A stretch of DNA of 64,000 nucleotides from Rutpela maculata (Eukaryota > Arthropoda > Insecta > Coleoptera > Cerambycidae), in contig OW386286.2 in assembly GCA_936432065.2 (NCBI GenBank), positions 280,656,088 to 280,720,087 on the forward strand, given 5' to 3'. Both the position numbers and the translations under genes were made by a program. Under the pieces are notes generated by a model. That model was not told the origin of the DNA. It worked only from the letters and a program-made list of their open reading frames with translations, and did not search any database. Every line of letters begins with the position of its first letter. The stretch's first letter is position 1. Shown here piece by piece: positions 1 to 10,781 of the stretch.

Positions 1-207
1 CGCTTGAGAGCCTGGTAGGATTACTAACGAGCAATTCTGCAAAAGCTGGGCAGTAATTTCTTCTTTGTTTATCATTACTCGAGAATACAATTTTAACTTT
101 CTTTGGAAAATTTTAAAATTTTCGTTAAGCTTAAAAATCTCCTGCTTGGAAGCATTGAAAATGATGGTATTTTTATCATCTAGTAAAGTGTCTTCTGTAG
201 ATCCCAT
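1..207 (-). CDS. IFT52: IFT52, first coding exon (cut by window edge)
   Basis: Reading the minus strand from the ATG at 207-205 gives 69 uninterrupted codons that run off the window edge. The protein begins MGSTEDTLLDDKNTIIFNAS and continues with KQEIFKLNENFKIFQRKLK and EITAQLLQNCSLVILPGSQA. This lines up with the conserved IFT52 N-terminus (ILFNAYKKEIF... then a K-rich segment, then DEITSEKL...). IFT52 is an intraflagellar transport complex B core subunit needed to build cilia; in insects that means sensory-neuron cilia and sperm flagella. No signal peptide or membrane segment is seen. The gene is divergently oriented from the phosphatase starting at 1369, and an RFX X-box lies 65 bp upstream of the start codon. 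Identification rests on recognised sequence similarity; the rest of the gene lies outside the window. Confidence 0.85.
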   Translation of the reverse strand, partial: MGSTEDTLLDDKNTIIFNASKQEIFKLNENFKIFQRKLKLYSRVMINKEEITAQLLQNCSLVILPGSQA

Positions 208-271
208 TTTAACACTTCATTTGCACGTTTAATTACCGCACCAGTTATTTGTTTGCGTTAGTTTTCTTATT

Positions 272-284
272 GTTACCTAGCAAC
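272..284. promoter_or_regulatory. RFX X-box upstream of IFT52
   Basis: GTTACCTAGCAAC fits the X-box consensus RYYNYY-N(1-3)-RRNRAC perfectly with a one-base spacer, and is a near-perfect inverted repeat. It lies 65 bp upstream of the IFT52 ATG, inside the usual ~50-150 bp range for X-boxes of ciliary genes bound by RFX factors. The site is seen in the sequence; RFX control is inferred from the family. Confidence 0.75.
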
Positions 285-1368
285 CACGCATTAGAGAATT
301 TCCGGGACAGTCACAAAAACCGCCACATGACGAAAATTTTCTCTTATTTTTATTATACTGGATGCGGGCAATAACTTATTTTCGGTTTTAGTAAATCCGG
401 CCTTCGCGGTCGATAGCGAATATATTTCTTCTTGGAGACAAGCCCACGGAAACTTTATTGAAAATATGGGTAGGCATAAGTACAAAACCGAGTTACCTTT
501 GCTCATGATAGAGGAAAGATATAAGTAGGTATTATTAATTTTTTAAAATATAGATCTAATCCATTTTCGGCATACAATACAAAAGAAGGCCCTAAGGAAT
601 TAATCATTTTTATGTTAATTAGGTAAATACCTACGTACTTTAATAACATATTTCCCTTTAGTCCAAATTAGTTGTTTTCAGCATTTTAAAATGAAACATT
701 TACTAACTTTGTCAAAGCTATTATTATTACCTACTTAGCCACATACATTTTCAAATATCTATATAAGAAAAATCATACCTGCTTCTACAAATTAATTAAA
801 TTGTTTAATATTCTACCGGGGATAACAATACAATCAATATAATTATGGATTTTGTTGTTTATGTATTATAATTTATGGATTATGCACGGCAAAGAAATAT
901 TAAAATTTGTTTGGATCCACTTCATGTTACAATTTCGTAGTAGTATCACTACTAGGAAGACTTGCTTGCAAAAAGTAAATGAAATAAATAAAGCTAATAA
1001 CTACGATCTATATTTTGCCATGCTCTAATTCGAAATTTTCTATCCCGTTTTTGATTACGTTGGCTACCTTGGCAACAACATCGATTGTGACGTGACGTGT
1101 ACAGCTGGTTGCGTGAGTATTTGCTAAGCTGACTCACCAGACTCTTATTTTTTATAATGTATGGTTTTCTTTAGTATCGAACGAAATAATAAAATAAAAA
1201 CCCAACAGTATTACGCCACTGAACAAAATATCCCCACTATCAAAGTACAAATATAACATATCCATATCAGCATTGTAAACATCGATTTGTGTGTTGTCAA
1301 AAAAGTGTTCACGTTAGTAGAATAATCCTGTGATAAGTTTTTTAATAACAAGATTAACAAGTGTGACT
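285..1368. promoter_or_regulatory. IFT52 / PP2C divergent intergenic region
   Basis: This ~1.1-kb AT-rich spacer between two divergent start codons has no convincing reading frame. It presumably holds the phosphatase promoter. A weaker X-box-like site with a two-base spacer (GCTACCTTGGCAAC) is at 1063-1076, 293 bp upstream of the phosphatase ATG. The loose X-box consensus occurs by chance about once per kilobase, so this second site is only suggestive. No TATA box with a clear position relative to either gene was identified. Confidence 0.45.
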
Positions 1369-1538
1369 ATGGCTAACAAAGACGATTATTTGACTTATTA
1401 TCGCGAGTTTTTTGAAAATTTTGCTCAGACTATTAATCCAAATGATCAGCTACCTGTTAAATTAGCAAGCTACAAATTGGTAAATGTTGAAGTAGTTGGA
1501 GGAATAATTGATTGGACCACCCAGTATTTAACGCAAAA
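1369..1538 (+). CDS. PPM1F: PPM1E/F-like PP2C phosphatase, exon 1
   Basis: This is the start exon of a PP2C-family Ser/Thr phosphatase (metal-dependent, PPM1E/PPM1F/POPX type; family members dephosphorylate CaM kinases and PAK). The ATG at 1369 has a G at +4 and the encoded protein starts MANKDDYLTYYREFFENFAQ. It aligns with the PPM1F N-terminal stretch (FLDTLLQDFPALLNPEDPLP), here FENFAQTINPNDQLP. The exon ends after 56 codons plus two bases at a strong donor (AAAA|GTAAGT). Joined to exon 2 it reads through in frame. Assembled exons: 1369-1538, 31139-31248, 34887-35095, 37214-37402, 44529-44678, 46636-46729, 49721-49885, about 362 residues. An upstream in-frame ATG at 1330 lacks family support. 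The gene spans at least 48.5 kb, mostly because of transposons in its introns. Confidence 0.85.
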
Positions 1539-2685
1539 GTAAGTAAACAAATACAAATTCATGTTCAATGGAATGAGGCCTACTTACTGCTTCAGGTTAT
1601 AACTGCAAAGTTGAATTGCAGCTTTTTATCTAAATATGATATAACAATTGATATTTAGAAATGCCGCATGGTATGTTACGTTCTAAGATTACGTGAGGTT
1701 TTTAGATCGTCCTAAAATGACAAGTAGTGACAAGAAGTGAAAACCAAAACAAATCCGACAAGGTTATTTGATAGGCTATATTATGCATGCACCTCTTTTG
1801 CAGTTTCACGTACCTACCTAATTGGCAATAAACAGTTCTAAAATGTTTGTTTAAGTAATTATTTACTTTTAACTACGTCTATTTTTATAGCAAGTACAGT
1901 TAAGTCAAATTAAATGCCGGTGTATTAGTACATATATTTTGTACGTAAATATTTACTTATTTATTAATGGAATGATTTATTTTGCCGGTAAACTAATATA
2001 GGGTATTTCATGACATGACTCACAAGCATGACTGAAGATTAATTTATTTTTTAAACTCTGGTATTATTACTTAGATTGATAATTTAAAATTATGATTATT
2101 TGATACGGCCACATTCTGTGGCTCAATTCTATTTAGAGGTAAGTTTTTTATTTTTTTATAATAGAGATGAAGATCGTGGAAGCAAGTTTAAACATTTGAT
2201 CAATTCCCAGGTTGCAATTTTGCCAGTGAAACTGATAAAAAATTCGAATTTTATTGTCTTGAAACTCCCATTTTTAAGTCACTTGAGGCTTTTGAGACAC
2301 GTCATTTTGTGACGTTAAATTGACGTTTTTTAGCAACGTTTATCTAGTTTTGAAAAAAATCGATCAGAAAATATAAAGGTGTAAGAAATATTTCAAGAAA
2401 AAAATTCTAGGAGAACAGTGCTGCAACACCTTCGATAAAACACTATAAACATTAAACATAGGTAGTATTATACTAACCAACTTTTGGACCGAGGGGTAAC
2501 CTGGGTCCTGGGCAGCCTGGGAAAACTGCGGGACGAAATATCGCCTCTATGGTCAGTATCGCCCCGGATCGCTTGTGTATTAGCTCAGATCGCCCTTAGA
2601 TATATAATAGAATACCTCACAAAATATGGAGCAAAATACCTGTAAGAATAAATGAATCATTATTATTAGATGGAAATCGTGTCCA

Positions 2686-2860
2686 GTGGCGGCTCGTCAG
2701 GGGAGGCTGAGCCTCCCTTGGAAGAAGCAGCATATCTTCCAATCTTCCAAATTAATATCTTTTACTTGTAGAAATTTCTCTAATTGTCTTTCAAAATATC
2801 AAGCCTCCTCTATGATTCGAACACAGGATCTTTGGCCTGCAAGGCAAGCAAAGCAAACAT
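2686..2860 (-). repeat. SINE-like / repeat-border fragment
   Basis: On the plus strand the block opens with a palindromic border (GGGGAGGCTGAGCCTCCC at about 2699-2716). At about 2808-2860 it contains, on the minus strand, a tRNA-like segment: ...CCTTGCAGGCCAAAGATC... followed by TGTTCGAATC, resembling an RNA polymerase III B box. The same CCTTG...GGATC...TGTTCGAATC arrangement recurs at 9665-9740, so these may be copies of one tRNA-derived SINE. No intact tRNA fold is claimed. Confidence 0.35.
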
Positions 2861-3404
2861 ATATTTATTTAAGATTGCATGTACAGTGCCTCGCCGGATC
2901 CTGGCCGGAGCCAGTCAGACAACCACGGCGCGTAGCGCTGTGGTGATTGTAGAACTGGACGGGGCAGGTCCAGTTTGGCTTAGTAATAATAACAGACATA
3001 ATTAAAAACTCCTACCTGCCTATGGCAGATTTAAAATTAACAATACGATTTAAAAACAATCTACAGAGACTTAAAAAAATAATTAAAAGTAACACTGAAC
3101 AACAGTTGGCGAAACACTTAGAAATTTGGGCTACCGTCACGGGAAAAAACAACGAAAAAACCCGTTCGAGACAATTAGGAAGTTTCCTATTTTAGAAATA
3201 TCATGTACATTCAACCTCATTTAGTAGTCTTTCAGATAACTAGTCAAACTACAACAAAAATTATCTCGATATCTGAAAAACTCACGAACTTATTCAATTT
3301 CTTATTTGAATACTTCACCTCGGCTGAAGTCCACCGTGACGTCACAATACATAACGCGCTGACTTGCCATGCCGGCGGCCCGCCGTATGTTCCCTTTATT
3401 TAGT

Positions 3405-3625
3405 GGATGTGCTCGATTTTCAGAAATGTCACAAAATGTCACTTTTGATTCGTTCGTGCCGAGCCGAATTTTCGAATTTCGCCGTGCAATTTACGATCCG
3501 GTTTATCTGAGGACTTCCTCTTTACGTCGCGACATCATACGTCCGTCCCAATGGTGTTTTTCAAAAAATATGAACGTGCCAAAATTGCATGTTTTAGCAA
3601 TTTTTTCGGCTCTCAAATGCAAGCT
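3405..3625 (-). repeat. Dispersed repeat family A, partial inverted copy
   Basis: The reverse complement matches 20395-20620 closely, including the segments around the words TTCGTGCCGAGCCGAATTTT and TTTACGTCGCGAC. Two further relatives are at 43735-44215 and 60575-61215. It has no intact coding frame; the reading frame seen here (3369-3704) is open by chance because the family is GC-richer at this point. Confidence 0.7.
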
Positions 3626-3904
3626 GGCTATAAACTGCCGGTGCCTGCCAGCGAGTATAAAGGTGCCCGCGCCCGCTCGCTGTTGGCGGAATCATGTATT
3701 GTGACGTAATCGAGCTCAGCTCAGATGATCGCTGCATTTCAAACTTGGAAGGACCATAACTTTTTTATTTATAGAGATAATTTAAAAAAAAAATACAGAT
3801 ATTTTTTAGATTTCTACGACTATTTATTACGAGAAAATGAGAAAAATGGAAACTTCCTAATTGGTGGTCTCCCTCCGCTAGGAAAATGCGGTGGATAAAA
3901 GTTA

Positions 3905-4170
3905 AAATTTAACGGAATAAGAAAAAATATAATCTAGTTCCAGATCTCGTTAAAATACATATGTGTACATATGTGTACCAAATTTCAAATACCTTGAACG
4001 GTTCCAGAATAATCGTGCGCACAAAAAAAGTTACAGACATACCGACAGACAGAATTTTTTTTCGCTCGAACTTAAAATATCGACGTTTCATGACATTCTA
4101 AACCTATTTGAACAATAAAAATTTTCAAATTTTTTTTTGTCGTTACCATACTTCCATTGGACGTGGAAGA
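3905..4170 (-). repeat. Inverted single copy of the 8.1-9.5 kb tandem unit
   Basis: The reverse complement matches the first ~300 bp of the units at 8089 and 8820: the CTTCCACGTCC...GGAAG palindromic end at 4147-4170, a GTCTGTCGGTATGTCTGT tract, and the following CTGGAACCGTTCAAGGTATT segment. It lacks the far half of the unit. Nothing in it looks coding. Confidence 0.7.
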
Positions 4171-5000
4171 AAAAGTGACTATTGGAACGTGTAGATCGTC
4201 GAATTCTACCCCAAAAAAACCCTGTAACATTATTTTTGCTTTAATACCCACCGAGTTACAGGGGGTTGAAAACGTTAATTTTTTAAGCAAAAAACATTGA
4301 TTTTTCAAAGGATTTTTAAGCAAATTACTCAAAGAGGATCACATTTATTTTTCGAAAAAGTTTGTCATAACAAAGAAGTTAGATTATGAAATAACATAAA
4401 TAATCCATGAAATAAAAATTTCTTTAGGCTCATCGTGTGCGTTTGAGCGTAGCCCTGAAAACAGTTAATAATCTGGTTTAAAAAACCTTTTAACATGTAC
4501 CTTGAACCAAATTAAAGCTTATTACAGTAGCTTAACGTTTTCTTTTGGCAAATTTTGATATCTGCAAAAGCAAAAATGATACAAGGAAAAAAAGACAAAA
4601 TTTTGATTTTTTACACAAAAAAGTGCCCGTTTTTTAGTTCCAGTTTTCAAATTAAAAAAAAATCCAAATCTTGTTTTTTGTTAGTCCTAACTATTATATA
4701 TACGCTCAAATTTTTTTAACTGTGATGGATGCATTATCTAAAAGATTTTACACAATGTATTTTGAAAATTCTTGAAAAAATGAATGTTTTTGGCTTTAAG
4801 GTTAAATAACTTAGCATGGAAGCATCTTAGCTGAATGTCACTAGAGACAAAAAATTATGGCAATAAACAGGAAAACGTGTTTATTTTTTTTTTATAAAGA
4901 TAATAGCTTCAGAGATAGAAGTGTTGAAGTTAGCTCTTATTAACGTTTTTTTTTTAAATTGTCGCATTTAAGATGAATATAGAAAAACTGACGACCTTTG

Positions 5001-6508
5001 TTAGTCCAATCAATGAATGCCCATAAGGGGATTGTAGAGAACATTTTGGAGAGGAGAATTTTTCTCTTCAGGGATGTGTTGGGGGTAGTCAGGAGCCAAA
5101 CATACTAAGTCCCCGCCCCTAGCCCCGCCGCTTCAGGGGGGAGGGGGGGTGGAAAGGTTCCTTTTTTCGATTCTTCGCTTATAACTCGGAAACGATGCGT
5201 CGTATGGGAAAAGCTAATCTATGCAAAATTAAACGTAATTAAATTTCCCACAAGAATGTTTATATTCATTTTCTTCCTATGTGTTATATTTTACGAGATA
5301 TTCGCCAGCGAAAATCGATAATTAATAAAAAAAAAATCAATTGTGTACCCTGAATATTTCTATCAAAGCGGTTTACTGTGGTCTGCTAATAAATCACAGT
5401 CACAAAACAATCTATTTTACAACACTCGACGTATTTACTAACGTAATATTTTGTCGAAGTCTAGACATTTCCTTAAATATACAGTGTGACTCACTTAAAA
5501 TGAAGATACCCTTATAACTTTTTCATTTTGTTTCTGATTTGAATCAAATTTTACTCAAGTATAGAACAAATTAGGATCTACTTATGACCAGAAAATCATC
5601 CACCTGCTATAAAGGCAAAGCCACCTGTGGTACCAAAATATGCTAAACAAAATAAAACATTTTGAATGTTAGAAATTCTAAAAAATGCATCCAATCGGCG
5701 CCACAAACGTACATACACCAAAATTTGATTTGATTATTGATGGGGGATATCTCATACATAAGCTCATCTGGCAAAGGGGGTCCTCAGTTTCCGCAATTTG
5801 TGGTGGCTACGTAAAATTCATCTTTCGTAAGATTAAAAATCAATATGATTTTTAATCTTTTTCCTCATATTTTGGTGCCGCTGGTAGCTTTGCCTTTGTA
5901 GCAGGTGAATGATTTTCTGGTCATAAGTAGATCCTAATTTGTTCTATACTAGAGTAAAATTGGATTCAAATCGGAAACAAAATGAAAAAGTTATAAGGGT
6001 ATCTTAATTTTAAGTGAGTCACACTGTATATTTAAGGAAATGTCTAGACTTCGACAAAATATTACGTTAGTAAATACGTCGAGTGTTGTAAAATAAAGAT
6101 TGTTTTGTGACTGTGATTTATTAGCAGACCACGGTAAACTGCTTTGATAGAAATGTTCAAGTTACACAATTGATTTCTTTTTTATTAATTATCGATTTTC
6201 GCTGGCGAATATCTCGTAAAATATAACACATAGGAAGAAAACGAATATAAACATTCTTGTGGGAAATTTAATTACGTTTAATTTTGCATAGATTACCTTT
6301 TTTCGTACGACGCATCGTTTCCGAGTTATAGGTGAAGAATCGAAAAAAGGAACCTTTCCACCCCCCCCCCTCTCCTACTGAAGCGGCGGGGCTAGGGGCG
6401 GGGACTTTTAGTATGTTTACCTCCTGACTACCCCCAACACATTCCTAAAGAGAAAAATTCTCCCCTCCAAAATGTTCTCTACAACTCTTTCATTGACTGG
6501 ACTATTGT
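5001..6508. repeat. 1.5-kb palindrome (fold-back element)
   Basis: The left arm, about 5001-5640, reappears as an inverted copy at about 5870-6508, with a ~230-bp spacer centred near 5760. Matching landmarks are TAGTCCAATCAATGAATG versus CATTGACTGGACTATT, the CCCCGCCCCTAGCCCCGCC block versus GGCGGGGCTAGGGGCGGGG, and the CAGTGTGACTCACTTAAAAT block versus ATTTTAAGTGAGTCACACTG. The arms differ by scattered substitutions, so the copy is not recent. A short relative of one arm lies at 57115-57180. No transposase frame is present. Confidence 0.85.
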
Positions 6509-6904
6509 ACTATTTTGACATACCTGACGTTAAAGAGGATTAAGAGACCTTCAAAATTCTTTTTTTTTTTTGATGATTTTTAGCGTTTATTGCAAAGGAG
6601 ATATGACCGAAATAAGAAGCGCTCCTCGTTTTAGCAAATTACGATATTGCTCGTTTGGCGGTAAAATCTCACAATATTTTCAATTACAAAGGAAAAGGGA
6701 TAATAATAATTTTTATACATTTTTTATATTCATGCACATTTCTTAAGTCGTTGGACATCGCATGTATGTATGTATTTGTGTAAATATGTATAAAGATGAA
6801 AATGTCTCAAACATTGATGAAGATGGATAATTATAATAAATTTAGGTTAAATCTCTATATAGTTAATAAAATTGAAAAATATTAATGATTGTTTTATTAA
6901 TTTG

Positions 6905-7325
6905 CTACACCTTAAAAACCCGATACAAATTCGTAATCAGCAACCCCAAAATCATAAATAATATTAGTTTCATTAATAAATTTCCAGTACTTCCTTTATA
7001 CTTATTTTTTTTAATTGTAGAGGTGGTTTTTCAGTGTTTTCACCTTCTTTGGAGTAAGAGCAATTATTTTTCTTATTAGAGCATGAGTTTTATGTCTCAA
7101 AATGTAATGCTCTGCTAAGAAATTCCTAATTTCTCAAAATAAAAAAATAATTATTTCATCCATATTGAGGGTGCAATATAAAATTTTTAATTTCTGACTT
7201 CACATTCGTGGTCAGCGACCCCAAAAACATAAATAATATAAGTTCCAATAATTTACGCTCAGTACTTCGTTAATTATTGATTTTTTGAATTTAGAGGTGG
7301 TTTTCACCCTCTTAAGGGTAAAAGA
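6905..7325 (+). repeat. Two tandem copies of a ~170-bp repeat
   Basis: A sequence with the order TTCGTAATCAGCAACCCCAA, ACATAAATAATAT..., CAGTACTTC..., AGAGGTGGTTTT occurs at about 6925-7050 and again at about 7200-7320. A third, isolated copy is at 13295-13430. No coding potential is seen. Confidence 0.6.
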
Positions 7326-8088
7326 CATCTATTCCTTTTTAATATTTGAAGTTGATACCTTAAAGTTTAAGAATCCGCAAAGAAAGAGAAGAATTTCAAA
7401 CCACTATAGAATTAGTCCGATGTTTGGGTATTTTTTGACATCCAGTGACTGTACTAGAGGTTTTATACCAGCTTCTTTACACCAAAAATAAAATACGGTA
7501 TTTTTACATCTCTGCTGATGATGTTTGATGATCAGATATATATTTTTAATGTAGTCGCCATATTGTAGTGGTATCAACACAAACGTGTCAGTTTTAGTCA
7601 GATCGTACGCTTGACAGGCAACCGCGATAGGCAACCTGATACTGTCGAGCATGCCATACAGCAAAGAGAGGCCGACCAGAAACATACACACTTATGTATA
7701 AACTAAACGTCCACCAGGTGTACCTTACCTGCCCTTATATGTAAAATATCGTCCTATTTATTATTGAATGACCGGATACATTTTTTAAAAATTCACAAAC
7801 ACTCAAAACTGATTTCTTCTTTGACGACAGGTGGCGTGGTGCTGTTAGACGTACCGTACAGCAAAATGAAGTTAATGCATGGATCACAAAACATCTGTCA
7901 AATCGTTGTGATCATTTTATTCTGCTGTATTTTAATTGATTTAAGGGCTTAAATTATCCCATGCTTGTATGTTTTTGGTCGTAAATATCTTGAGCTGTAG
8001 GTACTTTATTTTACGAAATTAGTAATTAAAAGATCACCCACCTTGTTTACGGGCTTTACGGCAAATGTAGAATTCATGACATCCTATT

Positions 8089-8819
8089 ACTTCCACGTCC
8101 AGTGGAAGTATAGTAACGACAAAAATGTTTAAAAAAATTTTATTGTCCAAATAGGCTTAAAATGTCATGAAACGTCGAGATTTTAAGTTTGAGCGAAAAA
8201 AAAATTTCTGTCTGTCTGTCGGTCTGTCTGTCGGTCTGTCTGTCTGTCGGTCTGTCGGTCTGTCTGTAACTTTTTTTGTGCGCACGTTTACTCTGGAACC
8301 GTTTAAGATATTGACTTGAAATTTGGTACACATGTGTACTTTAACGAGATCTAGAACTAGATTATATTTTCATCTTGTTCCGTCGAAGGGTTGGGGGGTA
8401 AATTGGGGTAAATTTGGGGTAAATGGGTAAATCAAGCAGGTAAGAGTCCATGAAATTGGTATTTAGTATATACAAGAGAAGCTAAGGTCTCAAAAAAATT
8501 TTTGGCATTAGCCACCACCCCCACCTCCTTATTAAAGGGGATGAAAAAAAATTGTGATTTAGTGTATGTAGAGGAACCAGAAACCTCAAAATATTTTTTT
8601 GCTTCATCCACCCCCCACTACCACCCCCCCTATCACTACCCCCACCCCACTACCGATGTGGGGTATCGTTTTATGGATTTTTGGGGTAGAGGATTTCAAA
8701 TATTATATTATTAAAGTTCCATAAACAATTATTTTCACATACAAAGTTTTTTCGTTGTGAGTGACTTGGATAGAGAATCTGGATGTGGAAGTAGTGATTC
8801 CTTGGGCAGCGGTTTTTTT
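8089..8819 (+). repeat. Tandem element unit 1 (731 bp)
   Basis: It begins with a palindromic end (ACTTCCACGTCCAGTGGAAGT), followed by ATAGTAACGACAAAAA, a GTCTGTCTGTCG minisatellite at about 8204-8266, poly-C-rich CCACCCCC stretches, and a closing GGATGTGGAAGTAGTGATTC near 8779. The terminal ACTTCCACATCC / GGATGTGGAAGT words are inverted repeats. Unit 2 follows with no spacer. The reading frame across the GTCTGTC tract (poly-TDRQ) is an artefact of the minisatellite. Confidence 0.8.
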
Positions 8820-9495
8820 ACTTCCACATCCAGTGGAAGTATAGTAACGACAAAAAAATTTTTTAAAATTTTTATTGTTCAAATAGGCTTAGAATGTCAT
8901 GAAACGTCGAGATTTTAAGTTTGAGCGAAAAAAAATTTCTGTCTGTCTGTAACTTTTTTTTTGTGCGCACGTTTACTCTGGGACCGTTTGAGATATTGAC
9001 TTGAAATTTGATACACATATGTACTTTAACGTGATCTAGGACTAGATTATATTTTCATCTTGTTCCGTCGAAGGGTTGGGGGGTAAATTTGGTTTAAATA
9101 GGTAGATCAAGCAGGTAAGAGCCCATAAAATTGGTATTTAGTATATACAAGAGAAGTTAAAGTCTCAAAACAAATTTTGGCATTCGCCACCCCCATTACC
9201 ACCCGCACCCCATTATTAAAGGGGATGAAAAAAATGTGATTTAGTGTGTGTACAAGAACCAGAAACCTCAAAATTTTTTTTTACTTCATCCACTCCCACT
9301 ACCAACCCCCATCACCACCCCCACCCCACTACCGATGTGGGGTATCGTTTCATTGGTTTTTGGGGTAGAGGATTTCAAATATTATATTATTAAAGTTCCA
9401 TAAACAATTATTTCCACATACGAAATTTTTTGTGTGAGTGACTTGAATAGAAAATCTGGATGTGGAAGTAGTGATTCCTTGGGCAGCGGTTTTGT
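8820..9495 (+). repeat. Tandem element unit 2 (~676 bp)
   Basis: It repeats the order of unit 1, starting ACTTCCACATCCAGTGGAAG and ending GGCAGCGGTTTTGT. The GTCTGTC tract is shortened to about 12 bases at 8940-8951, which explains the length difference. The head-to-tail join at 8819/8820 is exact, so this is a dimer and not two independent insertions. Confidence 0.8.
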
Positions 9496-9659
9496 AAAAA
9501 GCATAGTAAAACAAGCTAAAAACATACTCTTCGCCAATTTACTGAGCTTTTTATATAATTATTACACATTCTATAGGATACTCTTCGCAGTTTTCTTGTA
9601 AATAATGTTAGTTTTTGGACATCCTAAATTTTGTGAAAAAAAATATATGAAAAAGAATT

Positions 9660-9745
9660 GAAAAAAAAACCTACCTGTATGGGATTCGAACACGCGATCC
9701 ACAAGGCAAAACTTTAACCACTGGACAAGTTTGTTTTGTACATTC
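9660..9745 (-). repeat. tRNA-like SINE promoter fragment
   Basis: On the minus strand the order is GTCCAGTGGTTAAAG (A-box-like), TTTTGCCTTGTGGATCGC, then GTGTTCGAATCCCATACAGG (B-box-like). Spacing between the boxes is typical of tRNA-derived SINEs. A complete cloverleaf with matching acceptor stem is not evident, so I do not call a functional tRNA gene. Confidence 0.45.
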
Positions 9746-9894
9746 AGAACTTTTTGTTATCCAGTCGGGTCCTATGCCTACTGTCAATGCGGGAAAAAAT
9801 ATTCAGTAAACTTTTTAATTCACTTTTAAAAAATTTTTGAACGCACCTTAGAACTTTTTTGGAGATTTTATACTTTCTCTATTTGCATTGTCCG

Positions 9895-10460
9895 TATTTG
9901 GCAGAAGTCAACTAGAAGTGTCATACTTCACATTTTGTGATCAAGTTTATTAATCTGCTTTAAATTATCAAAAATTTGATTTTAACGAAAGAATTAAAAG
10001 CGGGGCAAAAAAGAGACTAAATGGGCGGACTGAAGCAGGCACATTTCAGCTTCCTAATTTAGGAGAAGCTAGCCCTTCTGCAAGCCCCTTCTTGTTTAGT
10101 AAATTTGAATAAATTACATATAAAAGAAAAAACCATTCTCTCTCTTTTTTTTGCACTTCCATTTGTACGACGTCAATAAGAATGGGAATAAATCACGTAT
10201 CTTTTATTTTCCCTCCACTGTCTTTTTTTTACCCCACTTGGAGGGTAAGAATGAGACACTGTTTATTTTTGTTTATCAATTAACGGTACTTTTTAGTAAA
10301 AAAAATACATAGAAATATAGTTTTTCCTGTCATTTTTACATATGATACCAATCTTTCATTGAATATGACTTGATTCTAAGCAACCTAAAAATTGTCTCAT
10401 TCTTACCCCGTCTGACCTTTATGTTATTTATATAAGAGAGGAAAAGTACGGCAAAATTCC
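9895..10460 (+). repeat. Dispersed repeat family B, plus-orientation copy
   Basis: This block matches the reverse complement of about 57180-57985 in order and content: AACTAGAAGTGTCATACTTC, then GCTTCCTAATTTAGGA, GCTAGCCCTTCTGCAAGCCC, ACGTATCTTTTATTTT-type sequence, TACCCC(A)CTTGGAGGGTAAGAATGAGAC and TTCTTACCCCGTCTGACC. No intact reading frame or terminal inverted repeat was recognised, so the class is unknown. Confidence 0.7.
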
Positions 10461-10518
10461 TGGAGCCAGCTCTGGTAAATACCTCGTATTTTGAGTCACC
10501 GTTTTGCATGGTGGTAAC

Positions 10519-10553
10519 ATTGAACTATATCTAACGAACAGATATAGTTCAAT
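10519..10553. repeat. Perfect short hairpin
   Basis: ATTGAACTATATCT and its exact reverse complement are separated by seven bases (AACGAAC). No T-run follows, so this is not a terminator-like structure; it lies in repeat DNA of intron 1. Confidence 0.7.
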
Positions 10554-10781
10554 GGGTGGTAATCAGCATGTTTAGAATATAACACTACAGGTCATAGCAT
10601 ACTTCTGGCCATATTTCGGGCCAGTACGGACCGTCCTTCTAGAAAGGGATAACTGCACCGCTACTGCGCGTTCGAAGAACAAGGATAGGTAGTCTGACTT
10701 TTCACCCCCTCACTCACTTCTCGCCTAAAAGCTCAATACGAGAGAACCTTATACTCTACAAATCTTGGGTTCTGATAAGTA

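Noticed and set aside
291..506. 71-codon minus-strand ORF upstream of IFT52
   Set aside because: It has no family resemblance and overlaps the promoter region; the IFT52 start at 207 is supported by alignment instead.
1330..1368. Upstream in-frame ATG for the phosphatase
   Set aside because: The 13 extra residues have no match in the family, while the ATG at 1369 has better context and fits the expected N-terminus.
8204..8266. Short regular repeats considered as a CRISPR array
   Set aside because: The unit is 4-8 bases without spacers, and the genome is eukaryotic; it is a simple minisatellite.
8140..8331. ORF with TDRQ repeats
   Set aside because: It is the translation of a GTCTGTCGGTCTGTC minisatellite inside a mobile element.
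9660..9745. Functional tRNA gene
   Set aside because: A- and B-box-like words are present but no complete cloverleaf with matching acceptor stem could be drawn, so a SINE-type remnant is more likely.
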